A program made the translations under genes and the position numbers. Source: a virus. Taken from it: a stretch of 45,635 bases of DNA. A model generated the notes under the pieces. That model saw nothing but the letters and a program-made list of their open reading frames with translations, searched no databases and had not been told where the DNA came from. Within the stretch, counting starts at the first letter, position 1, and each line of letters opens with the position of its first letter. Positions 7,203 to 14,919 of the stretch are shown here, piece after piece. The DNA lies in the IMG/VR virus record IMGVR_UViG_3300031999_001333, positions 1-45,635 of that record; one strand, 5' to 3'.

Positions 7203-8966
7203 ATGGGTTTTACTAAAGAACAAGTAATGTTGGAGTATGTCAAATGTATGAAAGACACTCCATACGCATTAAAAACATATCTACAAACTTACGATAATAC
7301 GGTGTCACAATATGTTCCACTACAATTATTTCCCGATCAGGTGTCTTTGTTAGAGGATTATGATAAATACAATGAGAATATTGCACTGAAATATCGTCAG
7401 GCGGGTGTATCAACTGTAACCGCGGCTTGGGTGTCCAAGAAACTTGCGTTTGCTAAAAAAAACAAACCTGAAAAAATCCTAATTATTGCCAACAAATTGG
7501 ATACATCGTTAGAGATGGCTAATAAGATTAAGTCATTTGTTTCTCAATGGCCGAAATGGGTCGGTGCAGATTTCTCCACTGAAAAAAATTCACAGAAACA
7601 TTATAAATTAACAAATGGTTGTGAGGTTAAAGCGGTTGCGACATCAAAGGATGCTCTTCGTGGATTTACTCCTACGGTTCTTATATTTGATGAGGCGGCG
7701 TTTATTGAAGCCGACAGTGATTTTTGGTCGGCTTGTATGGCATCCCTATCCACAGGGGGTAAAGTAATTGTGGTATCAACACCAAACGGATACGATAGAA
7801 TTTATTACGAAATATATGATCAAGCGTTAAGAAATATGAACGACTTTAAAATTACAGAAATGTATTGGTTTAGAGATCCTCGTTACACAAAAGATTTATA
7901 TTTAGTTAAAACTGAAGATATTATTCATTACCTGCTAAATAAAGAAGAATATACTGAAGATCAGATATTAAGTTGGGAAGGTATTCCATTTGAAACAAGA
8001 AATTATGACGATCTTAAAACCATAATGGACACAGGATACAAACCTTGTTCTGATTGGTTTGAGAAAATGGTTAAAAAACTTAAATACGATAAGCGTAAAG
8101 TTTCTCAAGAGTTAGAATGTAACTTCCTTGGATCGGGGGATAATGTATTTGATTCAAAAATGTTACAAACAATTCGTGAGAATATGCTTAAAGAACCCCA
8201 AAATAAAATGATGGGCAATTCTTTATGGATATGGAAGGAACCAGTTATTGGACACAAGTATATAATGGGGGTTGACGTTTCTCGTGGGGATAGTGAGGAT
8301 TTTTCAACAATACAAATTATTGATTTTGATGAACGAGAACAAGTTTTAGAATATATTGGAAAAATTCCACCTGATGTTTTGGCTGAAGTTGCCTATAAAT
8401 GGGGTAATATGTATTCCGCTTTTATTGTGGTGGATATCACAGGTGGAATGGGTATTGCAACATCAAGAAAACTACAAGAACTTGGATATAAAAATATGTA
8501 TGTTGACGGGGTTGATTTAAACAATACTTGGAAATACAATCCAAAGTCACTTGATAAAATCCCCGGTATTAACTTCAACAATAAAAGGGTTCAAATCATT
8601 GCGGCTTTTGAGGAAGGAATGAGACATAAGTTTAGAATGTATAGTTCAAGATTATTCAATGAAATGAACACATTTGTTTATGTTAATGGTAGACCGGATC
8701 ACCAAAAAGGACATCACGATGATTTAATTATGTCAATCGCAATGGCGTTGTATGTTGGGGAATCTTCGTTTTCAAGTTTGGAAAAGGTAACCGAACAAAC
8801 AAAGGCGATGTTGGATTCTTGGACGGTAAGTAATAATGAATCAGTTAAAAATATAATAGATTTTAACCCCGTAATTCCACATATGAATCAAGATAGGTTT
8901 AGAGACAATTCAAGTGCAAGTAGAAAGGATTATGAAACCTATGGGTGGTTATTTGGGAGTAGATAA
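7203..8966 (+). CDS. Terminase large subunit (T4 gp17-like)
   Basis: This is the ATP-driven DNA packaging motor and headful nuclease, 587 residues, close to the usual size. ATPase part: Walker A variant Y-R-Q-A-G-V-S-T (about residues 64-71), Walker B T-V-L-I-F-D-E-A-A-F, and the coupling motif V-I-V-V-S-T-P-N-G. Nuclease part (RNase H fold): G-V-D-V-S-R-G-D-S-E-D, then F-I-V-V-D-I-T-G-G, then G-H-H-D-D-L-I-M-S-I-A. These supply the catalytic acidic residues. It works at the portal vertex of the prohead with the portal protein encoded at 9224. The gene has its own promoter-like element and follows a terminator. No small terminase was recognised nearby. Confidence 0.97.
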   Translation: MGFTKEQVMLEYVKCMKDTPYALKTYLQTYDNTVSQYVPLQLFPDQVSLLEDYDKYNENIALKYRQAGVSTVTAAWVSKKLAFAKKNKPEKILIIANKLDTSLEMANKIKSFVSQWPKWVGADFSTEKNSQKHYKLTNGCEVKAVATSKDALRGFTPTVLIFDEAAFIEADSDFWSACMASLSTGGKVIVVSTPNGYDRIYYEIYDQALRNMNDFKITEMYWFRDPRYTKDLYLVKTEDIIHYLLNKEEYTEDQILSWEGIPFETRNYDDLKTIMDTGYKPCSDWFEKMVKKLKYDKRKVSQELECNFLGSGDNVFDSKMLQTIRENMLKEPQNKMMGNSLWIWKEPVIGHKYIMGVDVSRGDSEDFSTIQIIDFDEREQVLEYIGKIPPDVLAEVAYKWGNMYSAFIVVDITGGMGIATSRKLQELGYKNMYVDGVDLNNTWKYNPKSLDKIPGINFNNKRVQIIAAFEEGMRHKFRMYSSRLFNEMNTFVYVNGRPDHQKGHHDDLIMSIAMALYVGESSFSSLEKVTEQTKAMLDSWTVSNNESVKNIIDFNPVIPHMNQDRFRDNSSASRKDYETYGWLFGSR

Positions 8967-8974
8967 TATTTATA
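8967..8974 (+). promoter_or_regulatory. TATTTATA element, candidate late promoter for a small gene
   Basis: AATATTTATAATAAAA, 12 nt before the ATG at 8987. It overlaps the terminase stop codon region. Confidence 0.45.
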
Positions 8975-8986
8975 ATAAAATATAGT

Positions 8987-9166
8987 ATGGGATTATCAAG
9001 TAGAAAAAGATCAGGTAAGATTATCGCGGGTAGTGCATTGATAGTACCGGGACAACCTATTTTAAGTGCTAAAAAATTTGAGATAACTTTTTCAAATAAA
9101 AAAGGTTCATTGCCCGAGTCGTATAATGAACAAATATCAAGTTCGGGAAACACATCTAATAACTAA
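8987..9166 (+). CDS. Small basic hypothetical protein, 59 residues
   Basis: The frame begins MGLSSRKRSGKIIAG and ends in a Ser/Asn-rich tail. It is rich in Lys, Arg and Ser with a hydrophobic patch A-G-S-A-L-I-V-P-G near residue 18. It starts 12 nt after a TATTTATA element, has the usual A-rich leader and fills the gap between terminase and portal genes. No family was recognised. Support is from position, promoter spacing and clean boundaries; coding status is not proven. Confidence 0.5.
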   Translation: MGLSSRKRSGKIIAGSALIVPGQPILSAKKFEITFSNKKGSLPESYNEQISSSGNTSNN

Positions 9167-9199
9167 TTCTATACTTATAAATAAAAGTGATTAAAATTA

Positions 9200-9207
9200 T
9201 ATAAATA
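9200..9207 (+). promoter_or_regulatory. TATAAATA, candidate late promoter for the portal gene
   Basis: TATAAATA in the same orientation as the T4 late box ends 16 nt before the ATG at 9224; a second copy is at 9176-9183. The opposite orientation (TATTTATA) precedes most other late genes here. Confidence 0.35.
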
Positions 9208-9223
9208 AAATTAAATAGTCAAT

Positions 9224-12200
9224 ATGGAACAAAATCAAAATAATCTAACTATTTGGCAAAGATTATCTCAAGTATTTGGTCCGAATTCTTTATTAGGTCA
9301 AGATTTACCAACATACAAACTTGATAAAACAGAGTTATTAAGAACCACAGATAAGAAAGAATACGAACTTGAGAAATTACAAACTCAACAATCAATGTAC
9401 CTGTCGGGACAATGGGCAAAGATTGAGAATAACTTATACACACAAGCGGTTTATTATGAACCAACAAGATTAGCATCATTTTATGATTATGAATCAATGG
9501 AGTTTACTCCTGAAATTTCTACTGCCTTGGATATCTATTCTGAAGAATCAACTACCGCAGATCAAGATGGTTATATATTACAGATATATTCTGAATCAAA
9601 AAGAATAAAAGGAATATTAGCAGATTTATTTAATAATATTTTAGATATTAACACCAATCTTGCAATGTGGACAAGAAATACCCCTATTAGAGAGGATAGT
9701 ATGATACCATTATTAGATGGGACTGAAATAACTATTAAAGAATTATCCGATAGAGTTAAATCTGGTGAAGAAATTTGGTCTTACGCAATACAAGATGGTA
9801 CAAAAGCAATTGTTCCTAGTAAAATTATATGGTGTGACCTTACTAGAAAAGATAGTGAATTAATAAGAGTCACTTTGGATGATGGGACATATATTGATAC
9901 AACACCAGATCACGAGTATATGCTTAGAGATGGGTCATATAAACGAGCTGACTCTTTAACTGAAGGACAATCTTTGATGCCTTTTTACACTAGAAAAAGT
10001 GAAAAGAAACAAGATTGTATTGTTGGTTACGAAAAAATATATAACCCTAGTACTACTAAATATAAATTTACACATTCTTTAGTTGCACATGAATGTGTTA
10101 GGGATTTAGAATATGAAAAATCTATTGGTAGTCAGTTTGACACACATCATTATGATTTTAATAAATTAAATAATAACCCTAATAATTTAATTAGATTAAC
10201 GCATTCGGATCATTTCAAACTGCATGTAGAACATTTTGATAAAATATTGGGCTCACCAGAAGTGGTTAAAAAAAGAATGGTGGGTGTTGATAAATATCTT
10301 AGGTCTGATAAAAGAAAACAAAGATTGTCTCAAGAAATGTCCGGCATTTACCCTAAATATTTTGAACAATATAATTTTAGTGATTTACATACAGAACACA
10401 ATAAAATTCGTTCTGAAAAAATGTTAAATAATTGGGATTCTGTAGAATTTACAGAAAAAACTAAAAAAGGTATGACTATTGAAATTAGTGATGATTGTTT
10501 AGAATATATTTCAAATTTAATTATTAATAACGAAAATTATATCGGAATCAATAAACTATCAGAATTATTAAAAAATGATGATGATTTTATTCAACTTTTT
10601 AAGGTTAATTATTCATTAAGAAAAGATATAAAAAAATCAATTAACCCAACAACACTTAATAAAGTTATTTTTAGAAAAACTAATAAAAATTATTTTGATT
10701 TTGTTTTAGGTGTTAAACCAATCCTTATTTTAGATAAATCGTATATAAAAGCAAAATCAATTTATTTAGGTAAAACAAAAGAAAATCACTTATTAAACCA
10801 TAAAGTGGTTTCTGTTGTTAAATTAATTGAAACATCGGATGTGTATTGTTTAGAAGCTGTTGGACCTAACGGTGAACACGATAGACACAACTTTCCAGTG
10901 TTAGGTAAGGACATAAATGGTTCATACTCAAGAACTTCTGGTGTGTTTTTATCCAACTGTAAATACGGAGATAACTTTGTTTACTTAAAACTTGATCCTG
11001 AAAAAGGTATTGTTGGTTGTATGCAATTACCTAATATTGAAATTGAACGATTAGAGAGGGGTATGGCGGCAAAATCGGTAAATGCCGAAGTTGACCCAAA
11101 ATCAAAAGGTTTAAGATTCCATTGGAAAATTAAAGATATGGAATTTAACTCCTGGGAGATTGCCCACTTTAGATTATTGGGTGATGATAGAAAACTTCCT
11201 TACGGTACTTCTATGTTAGAAAAAGCAAGACGTATATGGAAACAATTATTATTATCTGAAGATGCAATGTTAATTTATCGTACATCAAGAGCTCCTGAAC
11301 GAAGAGTATTTAAAGTTTTTGTTGGTAATATGGATGATAAAGATGTTGAATCATATGTTCAGCGTGTTGCAAACAAATTCAAACGAGATCAAGTAGTGGA
11401 TTCAAAGACAGGTAATGTTGATATGAGATTTAACCAAATGGCGGTAGATCAAGATTATTTTGTTCCTGTAAGAGATGTTGCACAAACAATGCCGATTGAG
11501 ACATTAGCAGGAGCTCAAAACTTGTCTGAAATTGCGGATATTGAATACATTCAAAAGAAATTGGTAACCGCATTAAGAGTTCCTAAAGCGTATTTAGGAT
11601 TTGAGGAAGTTGTTGGTGACGGTAAGAATCTATCATTACAAGATATTCGTTTTGCAAGAACTATTAATAAGATACAAAAAAGTATGATTGCCGAAATGAA
11701 TAAAATTGCAATCATTCACCTATACTTATTAGGATTTGAGGATGAATTACAAAACTTTACATTAGGTCTTACAAACCCATCCAAACAAGCAGATTTATTG
11801 ATGATTGATGTGTGGAAAGAAAAAGTTCTTTTATATAAAGATTTGGTTACTGAAATTCCTAACACAATCCAACCAACATCCGCAACTTGGGCTAAAAAAC
11901 ACATTTTTGGATTCTCTGATGAAGATATTAAATTGGATGTCCAACAAATTAGATTAGAAAGAGCGGTTGCTGCAGAACTTACTAATACTCCAACAATAAT
12001 CACACATACAGGTATGTTTGATACTGTTGATAAATTATACAAAAGTAAATCAGGAACAACTCAAAATGCCGCACCACCAGCTGAAGGAGGTGAACCGCCT
12101 ATGGGAGGAGGAATGCCACCTATGGGTCCTGATATGGGAGGAGAACCTGATATGGGAGGTGAAGCACCACCACCATTACCGGAAAATAAAGAAAAAAATA

Positions 12201-12319
12201 ATTTAAATATTTTGTTAGAAAGTGACGATTTCCACGAGGATTCTTACATTGATTTAGGTAAAGCGAGAAATTCTTTAGGTTCAATGGAAGATGCATTGAG
12301 CAAATTGTTAAGAGATTGA
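9224..12319 (+). CDS. Portal protein (T4 gp20-like) interrupted by an intein
   Basis: The portal dodecamer forms the DNA entry vertex, nucleates head assembly and docks the terminase. The N-extein (residues 1 to about 152) ends in D-I-N-T-N-L-A-M-W-T-R-N. The C-extein resumes at C-K-Y-G-D-N-F-V-Y-L-K-L-D, then W-E-I-A-H-F-R-L-L-G-D, L-P-Y-G-T-S-M-L-E-K-A-R-R-I-W-K-Q-L, R-A-P-E-R-R-V-F, and the A-L-R-V-P-K-A-Y-L-G-F-E region, all typical of gp20 homologues. Removing the intein leaves about 605 residues. The C-terminus has a Gly/Pro/Met-rich stretch (repeated M-G-G and P-P-M-G) followed by an acidic helical tail. If the intein fails to splice, no portal is made, so splicing is under strong selection. 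Confidence 0.95.
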   Translation: MEQNQNNLTIWQRLSQVFGPNSLLGQDLPTYKLDKTELLRTTDKKEYELEKLQTQQSMYLSGQWAKIENNLYTQAVYYEPTRLASFYDYESMEFTPEISTALDIYSEESTTADQDGYILQIYSESKRIKGILADLFNNILDINTNLAMWTRNTPIREDSMIPLLDGTEITIKELSDRVKSGEEIWSYAIQDGTKAIVPSKIIWCDLTRKDSELIRVTLDDGTYIDTTPDHEYMLRDGSYKRADSLTEGQSLMPFYTRKSEKKQDCIVGYEKIYNPSTTKYKFTHSLVAHECVRDLEYEKSIGSQFDTHHYDFNKLNNNPNNLIRLTHSDHFKLHVEHFDKILGSPEVVKKRMVGVDKYLRSDKRKQRLSQEMSGIYPKYFEQYNFSDLHTEHNKIRSEKMLNNWDSVEFTEKTKKGMTIEISDDCLEYISNLIINNENYIGINKLSELLKNDDDFIQLFKVNYSLRKDIKKSINPTTLNKVIFRKTNKNYFDFVLGVKPILILDKSYIKAKSIYLGKTKENHLLNHKVVSVVKLIETSDVYCLEAVGPNGEHDRHNFPVLGKDINGSYSRTSGVFLSNCKYGDNFVYLKLDPEKGIVGCMQLPNIEIERLERGMAAKSVNAEVDPKSKGLRFHWKIKDMEFNSWEIAHFRLLGDDRKLPYGTSMLEKARRIWKQLLLSEDAMLIYRTSRAPERRVFKVFVGNMDDKDVESYVQRVANKFKRDQVVDSKTGNVDMRFNQMAVDQDYFVPVRDVAQTMPIETLAGAQNLSEIADIEYIQKKLVTALRVPKAYLGFEEVVGDGKNLSLQDIRFARTINKIQKSMIAEMNKIAIIHLYLLGFEDELQNFTLGLTNPSKQADLLMIDVWKEKVLLYKDLVTEIPNTIQPTSATWAKKHIFGFSDEDIKLDVQQIRLERAVAAELTNTPTIITHTGMFDTVDKLYKSKSGTTQNAAPPAEGGEPPMGGGMPPMGPDMGGEPDMGGEAPPPLPENKEKNNLNILLESDDFHEDSYIDLGKARNSLGSMEDALSKLLRD
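9680..10957 (+). mobile_element. Contiguous intein with HNH homing endonuclease, in the portal gene
   Basis: About 425 residues inside the portal protein form a Hint module plus endonuclease. The start is P-I-R-E-D-S-M-I-P-L-L-D-G-T-E-I-T-I-K-E-L. Block B is T-T-P-D-H-E-Y-M-L (T-x-x-H present). The HNH domain contains T-H-H-Y-D-F-N, N-N-P-N-N-L-I-R-L and H-S-D-H-F-K-L-H. Block F is D-V-Y-C-L-E-A-V with H-N-F-P-V. The end is V-F-L-S-N before Cys+1. The first intein residue is Thr153 or Pro154 of the precursor, not the usual Cys/Ser, and the penultimate residue is Ser instead of His. The exact left boundary is uncertain by one residue. Confidence 0.88.
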
Positions 12320-12327
12320 TATTTATA
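12320..12327 (+). promoter_or_regulatory. TATTTATA element, candidate late promoter
   Basis: TTGATATTTATAAATAAAA, 13 nt before the ATG at 12341. The sequence contains both TATTTATA and TATAAATA, overlapping. Confidence 0.45.
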
Positions 12328-12340
12328 AATAAAAACGATT

Positions 12341-13057
12341 ATGAAATTTGGTTTATTAAAATCACAGATAGAAAATATGTTAATTGAATCATATAAAAAT
12401 GAGTCAATGAAAAATAATATGTTTATTTTTAACGAGTTAGTTCTTAAAAATAAAAACATTAGTAGAGTGTTCTACTTATACGATGAATTAAATTCCAATA
12501 AAGGACTTAATGAGTCCGTTGCAGGTGAATTTGTGAATCAAAGCGTAATTGTTTATGAAAACTTAATCAATAAAATTAACCCTAAAGAATTGAAAGAAAT
12601 TCAAATGTGGGTGGGACATATTCAGTGTGAGAATACTTACACATTGGTTGATGATTTATTCTCTAACAATGTGACGAATTTAGAATCTAAAATTAAAAGT
12701 AAAAATACAATTTTAGAAAACCTAAAAACCGAACCAAAAAAAGTAAAAGAAATTGTTAATGTTCCAATAAAAACTATGGTTAATGTCGCAAATAAAACGG
12801 CATCAAATTATATTGAAAGTTTAACCGAATCGGATAAAACCGAATTAAAGAAACTTTTATCTTCAGACGATGAAACTATAAAGGAGTCCTACTTCATCCT
12901 AAAAGGAAAAGTAATCTCTAAATTAGAGACACTACAAGAAGGAGATCAAGATAATGAGGTAACTAATAGAATAGACGAAACAATACAAAAAATTCAAGAC
13001 GAATCTTTTGATAAAGTTGGATATTTTAAGTTACGAAAATTAAATGAGAATCTTTAA
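12341..13057 (+). CDS. Hypothetical helical protein, possible head-core protein
   Basis: This 238-residue, almost entirely helical, Lys/Glu/Asn-rich protein was not recognised. It begins M-K-F-G-L-L-K-S-Q-I-E-N-M-L-I-E-S, a short amphipathic helix ending in L-I-E followed by S at residues 14-17, compatible with prohead-protease cleavage. It lies between the portal and the protease genes, where T4 encodes its small core proteins (67, 68), so a core or scaffold role is plausible. Its stop overlaps the convergent bS21 gene by a few bases. The start is the first ATG, 13 nt after a promoter-like element. Confidence 0.7.
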   Translation: MKFGLLKSQIENMLIESYKNESMKNNMFIFNELVLKNKNISRVFYLYDELNSNKGLNESVAGEFVNQSVIVYENLINKINPKELKEIQMWVGHIQCENTYTLVDDLFSNNVTNLESKIKSKNTILENLKTEPKKVKEIVNVPIKTMVNVANKTASNYIESLTESDKTELKKLLSSDDETIKESYFILKGKVISKLETLQEGDQDNEVTNRIDETIQKIQDESFDKVGYFKLRKLNENL

Positions 13058-13239
13058 TCGTTCATAAATTGTTGACGATAAATAGCTCTTTTCTTAACAT
13101 CTCTTTTAGTGATTGACTTCTTTTTAAATTCTTTTCTACTATTAAGTAGAGAATTTTGACGAGTCCTAATAATTTTACTTTTTAGTTCTTTAAGGGCTTT
13201 TTCAATTTCCCCATTCTTATTCACCTTAACTATTAACAT
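13054..13239 (-). CDS. rpsU: Ribosomal protein bS21 homologue
   Basis: This 61-residue, strongly basic protein matches bS21 over its length: M-L-I-V-K-V-N-K-N-G-E-I-E-K-A-L-K-E-L-K, a central Arg-rich helix, the K-S-I-T-K-R-D-V-K-K-R block, and the A-I-Y-R-Q-Q end. Tyr54 falls where Bacteroidota bS21 has a Tyr (K-A-A-Y context, aligned from memory) near the 3' end of 16S rRNA. bS21 joins the 30S platform. In Flavobacterium ribosomes it helps hide the anti-Shine-Dalgarno sequence, which fits the lack of SD sites here. The gene sits alone on the minus strand inside the plus-strand head module, with an A+T-rich upstream region. Phage copies could replace or compete with host bS21; that role is inference. 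Confidence 0.9.
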   Translation of the reverse strand: MLIVKVNKNGEIEKALKELKSKIIRTRQNSLLNSRKEFKKKSITKRDVKKRAIYRQQFMND

Positions 13240-13330
13240 TACATTTTTTTAACGATTTATTCATATTTGATATATATCTCAAAATTACTTATTTTTTAAT
13301 AAAATAAACGAGACAGTATGAGAAATATTT

Positions 13331-13798
13331 ATGAAAAAAGGGAAAACCGCAAAAATTAATGGTTTTAGAACATCAAAAGTAATCTATGGGACGGTAGATT
13401 CAAAAGAATTTAAATCACTTTATCTTAATCTACAAACTTGGGCGGAACCAAAAGAAGATTATGAAACTTGGGTGAGAATCACACAGAATATGAGTAGATC
13501 AATTAAACATTCGGTGTATGATAACATAGATAAGACACTATTTGATGATAAATTTATTATTGATATGGACTTAAGAACAAGTGGTTTACATATGAAGAAA
13601 AAATCATTCTTAAATCTTGAGATAAATCTATTTTTAATAGACGAGGTGGATTTCAAAGATATAAAATTAAAAAGAAAGTTAAAAAGTATTATCAAAGGAA
13701 TTTACGACGATGTATTAAATAAGAATGAATATTTTAAATTTTATTTGACAAAAAATGGGAATATAAAAAAACCAAAGGTAAAAATGGAGAAAGTTTAA
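13331..13798 (+). CDS. Hypothetical protein in head module
   Basis: This 155-residue basic protein has no recognised family. Visible features: K-I-N-G-F-R-T-S-K-V-I-Y-G near the start, a W-A-E-P segment, R-T-S-G-L-H-M-K-K-K-S-F-L-N-L-E-I-N-L-F with alternating hydrophobics, and a Lys-rich end. It looks like a compact alpha/beta protein. It lies between bS21 and the protease gene. The ATG is embedded in an ATATTTATG sequence, so its transcript must start further upstream. An out-of-frame ATG at 13318 gives only a short peptide and was not chosen. Confidence 0.65.
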   Translation: MKKGKTAKINGFRTSKVIYGTVDSKEFKSLYLNLQTWAEPKEDYETWVRITQNMSRSIKHSVYDNIDKTLFDDKFIIDMDLRTSGLHMKKKSFLNLEINLFLIDEVDFKDIKLKRKLKSIIKGIYDDVLNKNEYFKFYLTKNGNIKKPKVKMEKV

Positions 13799-13806
13799 TA
13801 TTTATA
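13799..13806 (+). promoter_or_regulatory. TATTTATA element, candidate late promoter for the prohead protease
   Basis: TTAATATTTATATAGAAAAC, 15 nt before the ATG at 13822; it begins at the stop codon of the preceding gene. Confidence 0.45.
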
Positions 13807-13821
13807 TAGAAAACTTTTAAT

Positions 13822-14553
13822 ATGAACCAAAACAGAATATTAGGATTAAATGATGTGGGTAAGAAGGGAATTCTTATTGAATACGATTCCGGATACATTG
13901 ATCCTACAGATAAATATAATTCAGAATTAATTAAAGAATCCAAAAATTCTTTGGATCACTCAAAACCATTTGAGTTCTATGCGGTGTTACAAAAATACGA
14001 TACCCCAAATAGAAATGGTAGATTATACCCTAAAAAAGTATTAGAGCGTGAAGCCGAGAATTATAAAAAAATGATTGAGAAGGGTACTGCATTGTCAGAA
14101 CTTAATCACCCTGAATCATCATTAATAGATTTGGACAGAGTTTCTCATATAATTACTGAAGTGTGGTGGGAAGGTCCCGTATTGATTGGTAAGTTAAAAT
14201 TATTAACAAGTCCAGGATTTCACCAAAGTGGAATATGTTCCACTAAAGGAGATTTGGCAGCAAACTATTTAAGACAAGGCGTTACTTTGGGTATTTCTTC
14301 TCGTGGTGTTGGATCACTTAAAAAAGTGGGAGAACAAAATGAAGTTCAAGATGATTTTGAATTAATTTGTTTTGATTTAGTATCATCACCTTCTACTCCT
14401 GGGGCATATCTTTATTTAGATAAAAACGACAGAATGAAATTTGACGAAAACCTTGAGGAAGATAAAAAAATTGCGGTAGAAAGAAATATCGGAGATAGTG
14501 GTAACAAATCACTTGACTTAATGAAGCGTTTATCCGATTATTTGGATAAATAA
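13822..14553 (+). CDS. Prohead core protein protease (T4 gp21-like)
   Basis: This serine protease matures the prohead by cutting capsid, scaffold and internal proteins after hydrophobic-x-Glu. The 243-residue protein has the family landmarks: Y-D-T-P-N-R-N-G-R-L-Y-P, the catalytic-His region S-E-L-N-H-P-E-S-S, and the nucleophile region T-L-G-I-S-S-R-G-V-G-S-L, then F-D-L-V-S-S-P-S-T-P-G-A. The C-terminal 60 residues are acidic/helical, probably a self-cleaved or core-binding tail. It lies just before the scaffold and major capsid genes, as in T4. Candidate substrates within the window include the capsid protein (after Glu60) and several proteins with leaders ending in x-E-A. Confidence 0.93.
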   Translation: MNQNRILGLNDVGKKGILIEYDSGYIDPTDKYNSELIKESKNSLDHSKPFEFYAVLQKYDTPNRNGRLYPKKVLEREAENYKKMIEKGTALSELNHPESSLIDLDRVSHIITEVWWEGPVLIGKLKLLTSPGFHQSGICSTKGDLAANYLRQGVTLGISSRGVGSLKKVGEQNEVQDDFELICFDLVSSPSTPGAYLYLDKNDRMKFDENLEEDKKIAVERNIGDSGNKSLDLMKRLSDYLDK

Positions 14554-14560
14554 AAAAATT

Positions 14561-14776
14561 ATGGAACAAGGAGAAAAATATTTTGTCGCAAAGATTACAT
14601 CTGATTTATTAGATACTGAATCAGGTAAAGTTAAAAAAGTAAGAGAAGAAAAATTGGTTATGGGGTATACCCCAACTGATGTGGAAGCTAAAGTTACTAA
14701 AGTATATGAGAATTATACAATGGATTGGAGAATCACTTCAATCACAGAAAGTAAAATTGATGAGGTAATTGATTAA
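14561..14776 (+). CDS. Small conserved phage protein, DUF4494-like
   Basis: This 71-residue protein starts Y-F-V-A-K-I-T and contains K-V-R-E-E-K-L-V-M-G-Y-T-P-T-D-V-E-A-K-V. This matches the general pattern of DUF4494 proteins (a short beta strand, a K-V-x-E-x-Y/L-V core, then x-T-x-x-E-A), though that call is from memory. Such proteins are small, single-domain and of unknown function, found in phages and mobile elements of Bacteroidota. It lies 7 nt after the protease stop, probably co-transcribed, and before a strong terminator. Confidence 0.7.
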   Translation: MEQGEKYFVAKITSDLLDTESGKVKKVREEKLVMGYTPTDVEAKVTKVYENYTMDWRITSITESKIDEVID

Positions 14777-14794
14777 TCATAAATAACCTAATTT

Positions 14795-14826
14795 AAAAGG
14801 ATGGACAAATGTTCATCCTTTTTTTT
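14795..14826 (+). terminator. Rho-independent terminator
   Basis: AAAAGGATGGAC (14795-14806) pairs with GTTCATCCTTTT (14811-14822) with one G-T pair and a 4-nt loop, followed by a T run to 14826. It ends the protease/DUF4494-like unit. Confidence 0.85.
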
Positions 14827-14891
14827 ATGCCCAAAATTTAATTTTTTTTATCTAAAAACACCATTAAAATGATTTTTTTGAATTTGTCAAG

Positions 14892-14899
14892 TATTTATC
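14892..14899 (+). promoter_or_regulatory. TATTTATC element, candidate late promoter for the scaffold gene
   Basis: AAGTATTTATCTGTAAAC, 20 nt before the ATG at 14920. It is one mismatch from TATTTATA and follows a terminator. Confidence 0.35.
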
Positions 14900-14919
14900 T
14901 GTAAACTATTCAAAAAATA

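Noticed and set aside
12069-12180. Gly/Pro/Met-rich repeat near the portal C-terminus as a sign of a second intein or fusion
   Set aside because: It is simple repeated G-G-M-P-P-M-G-like sequence of a linker, with no Hint blocks.
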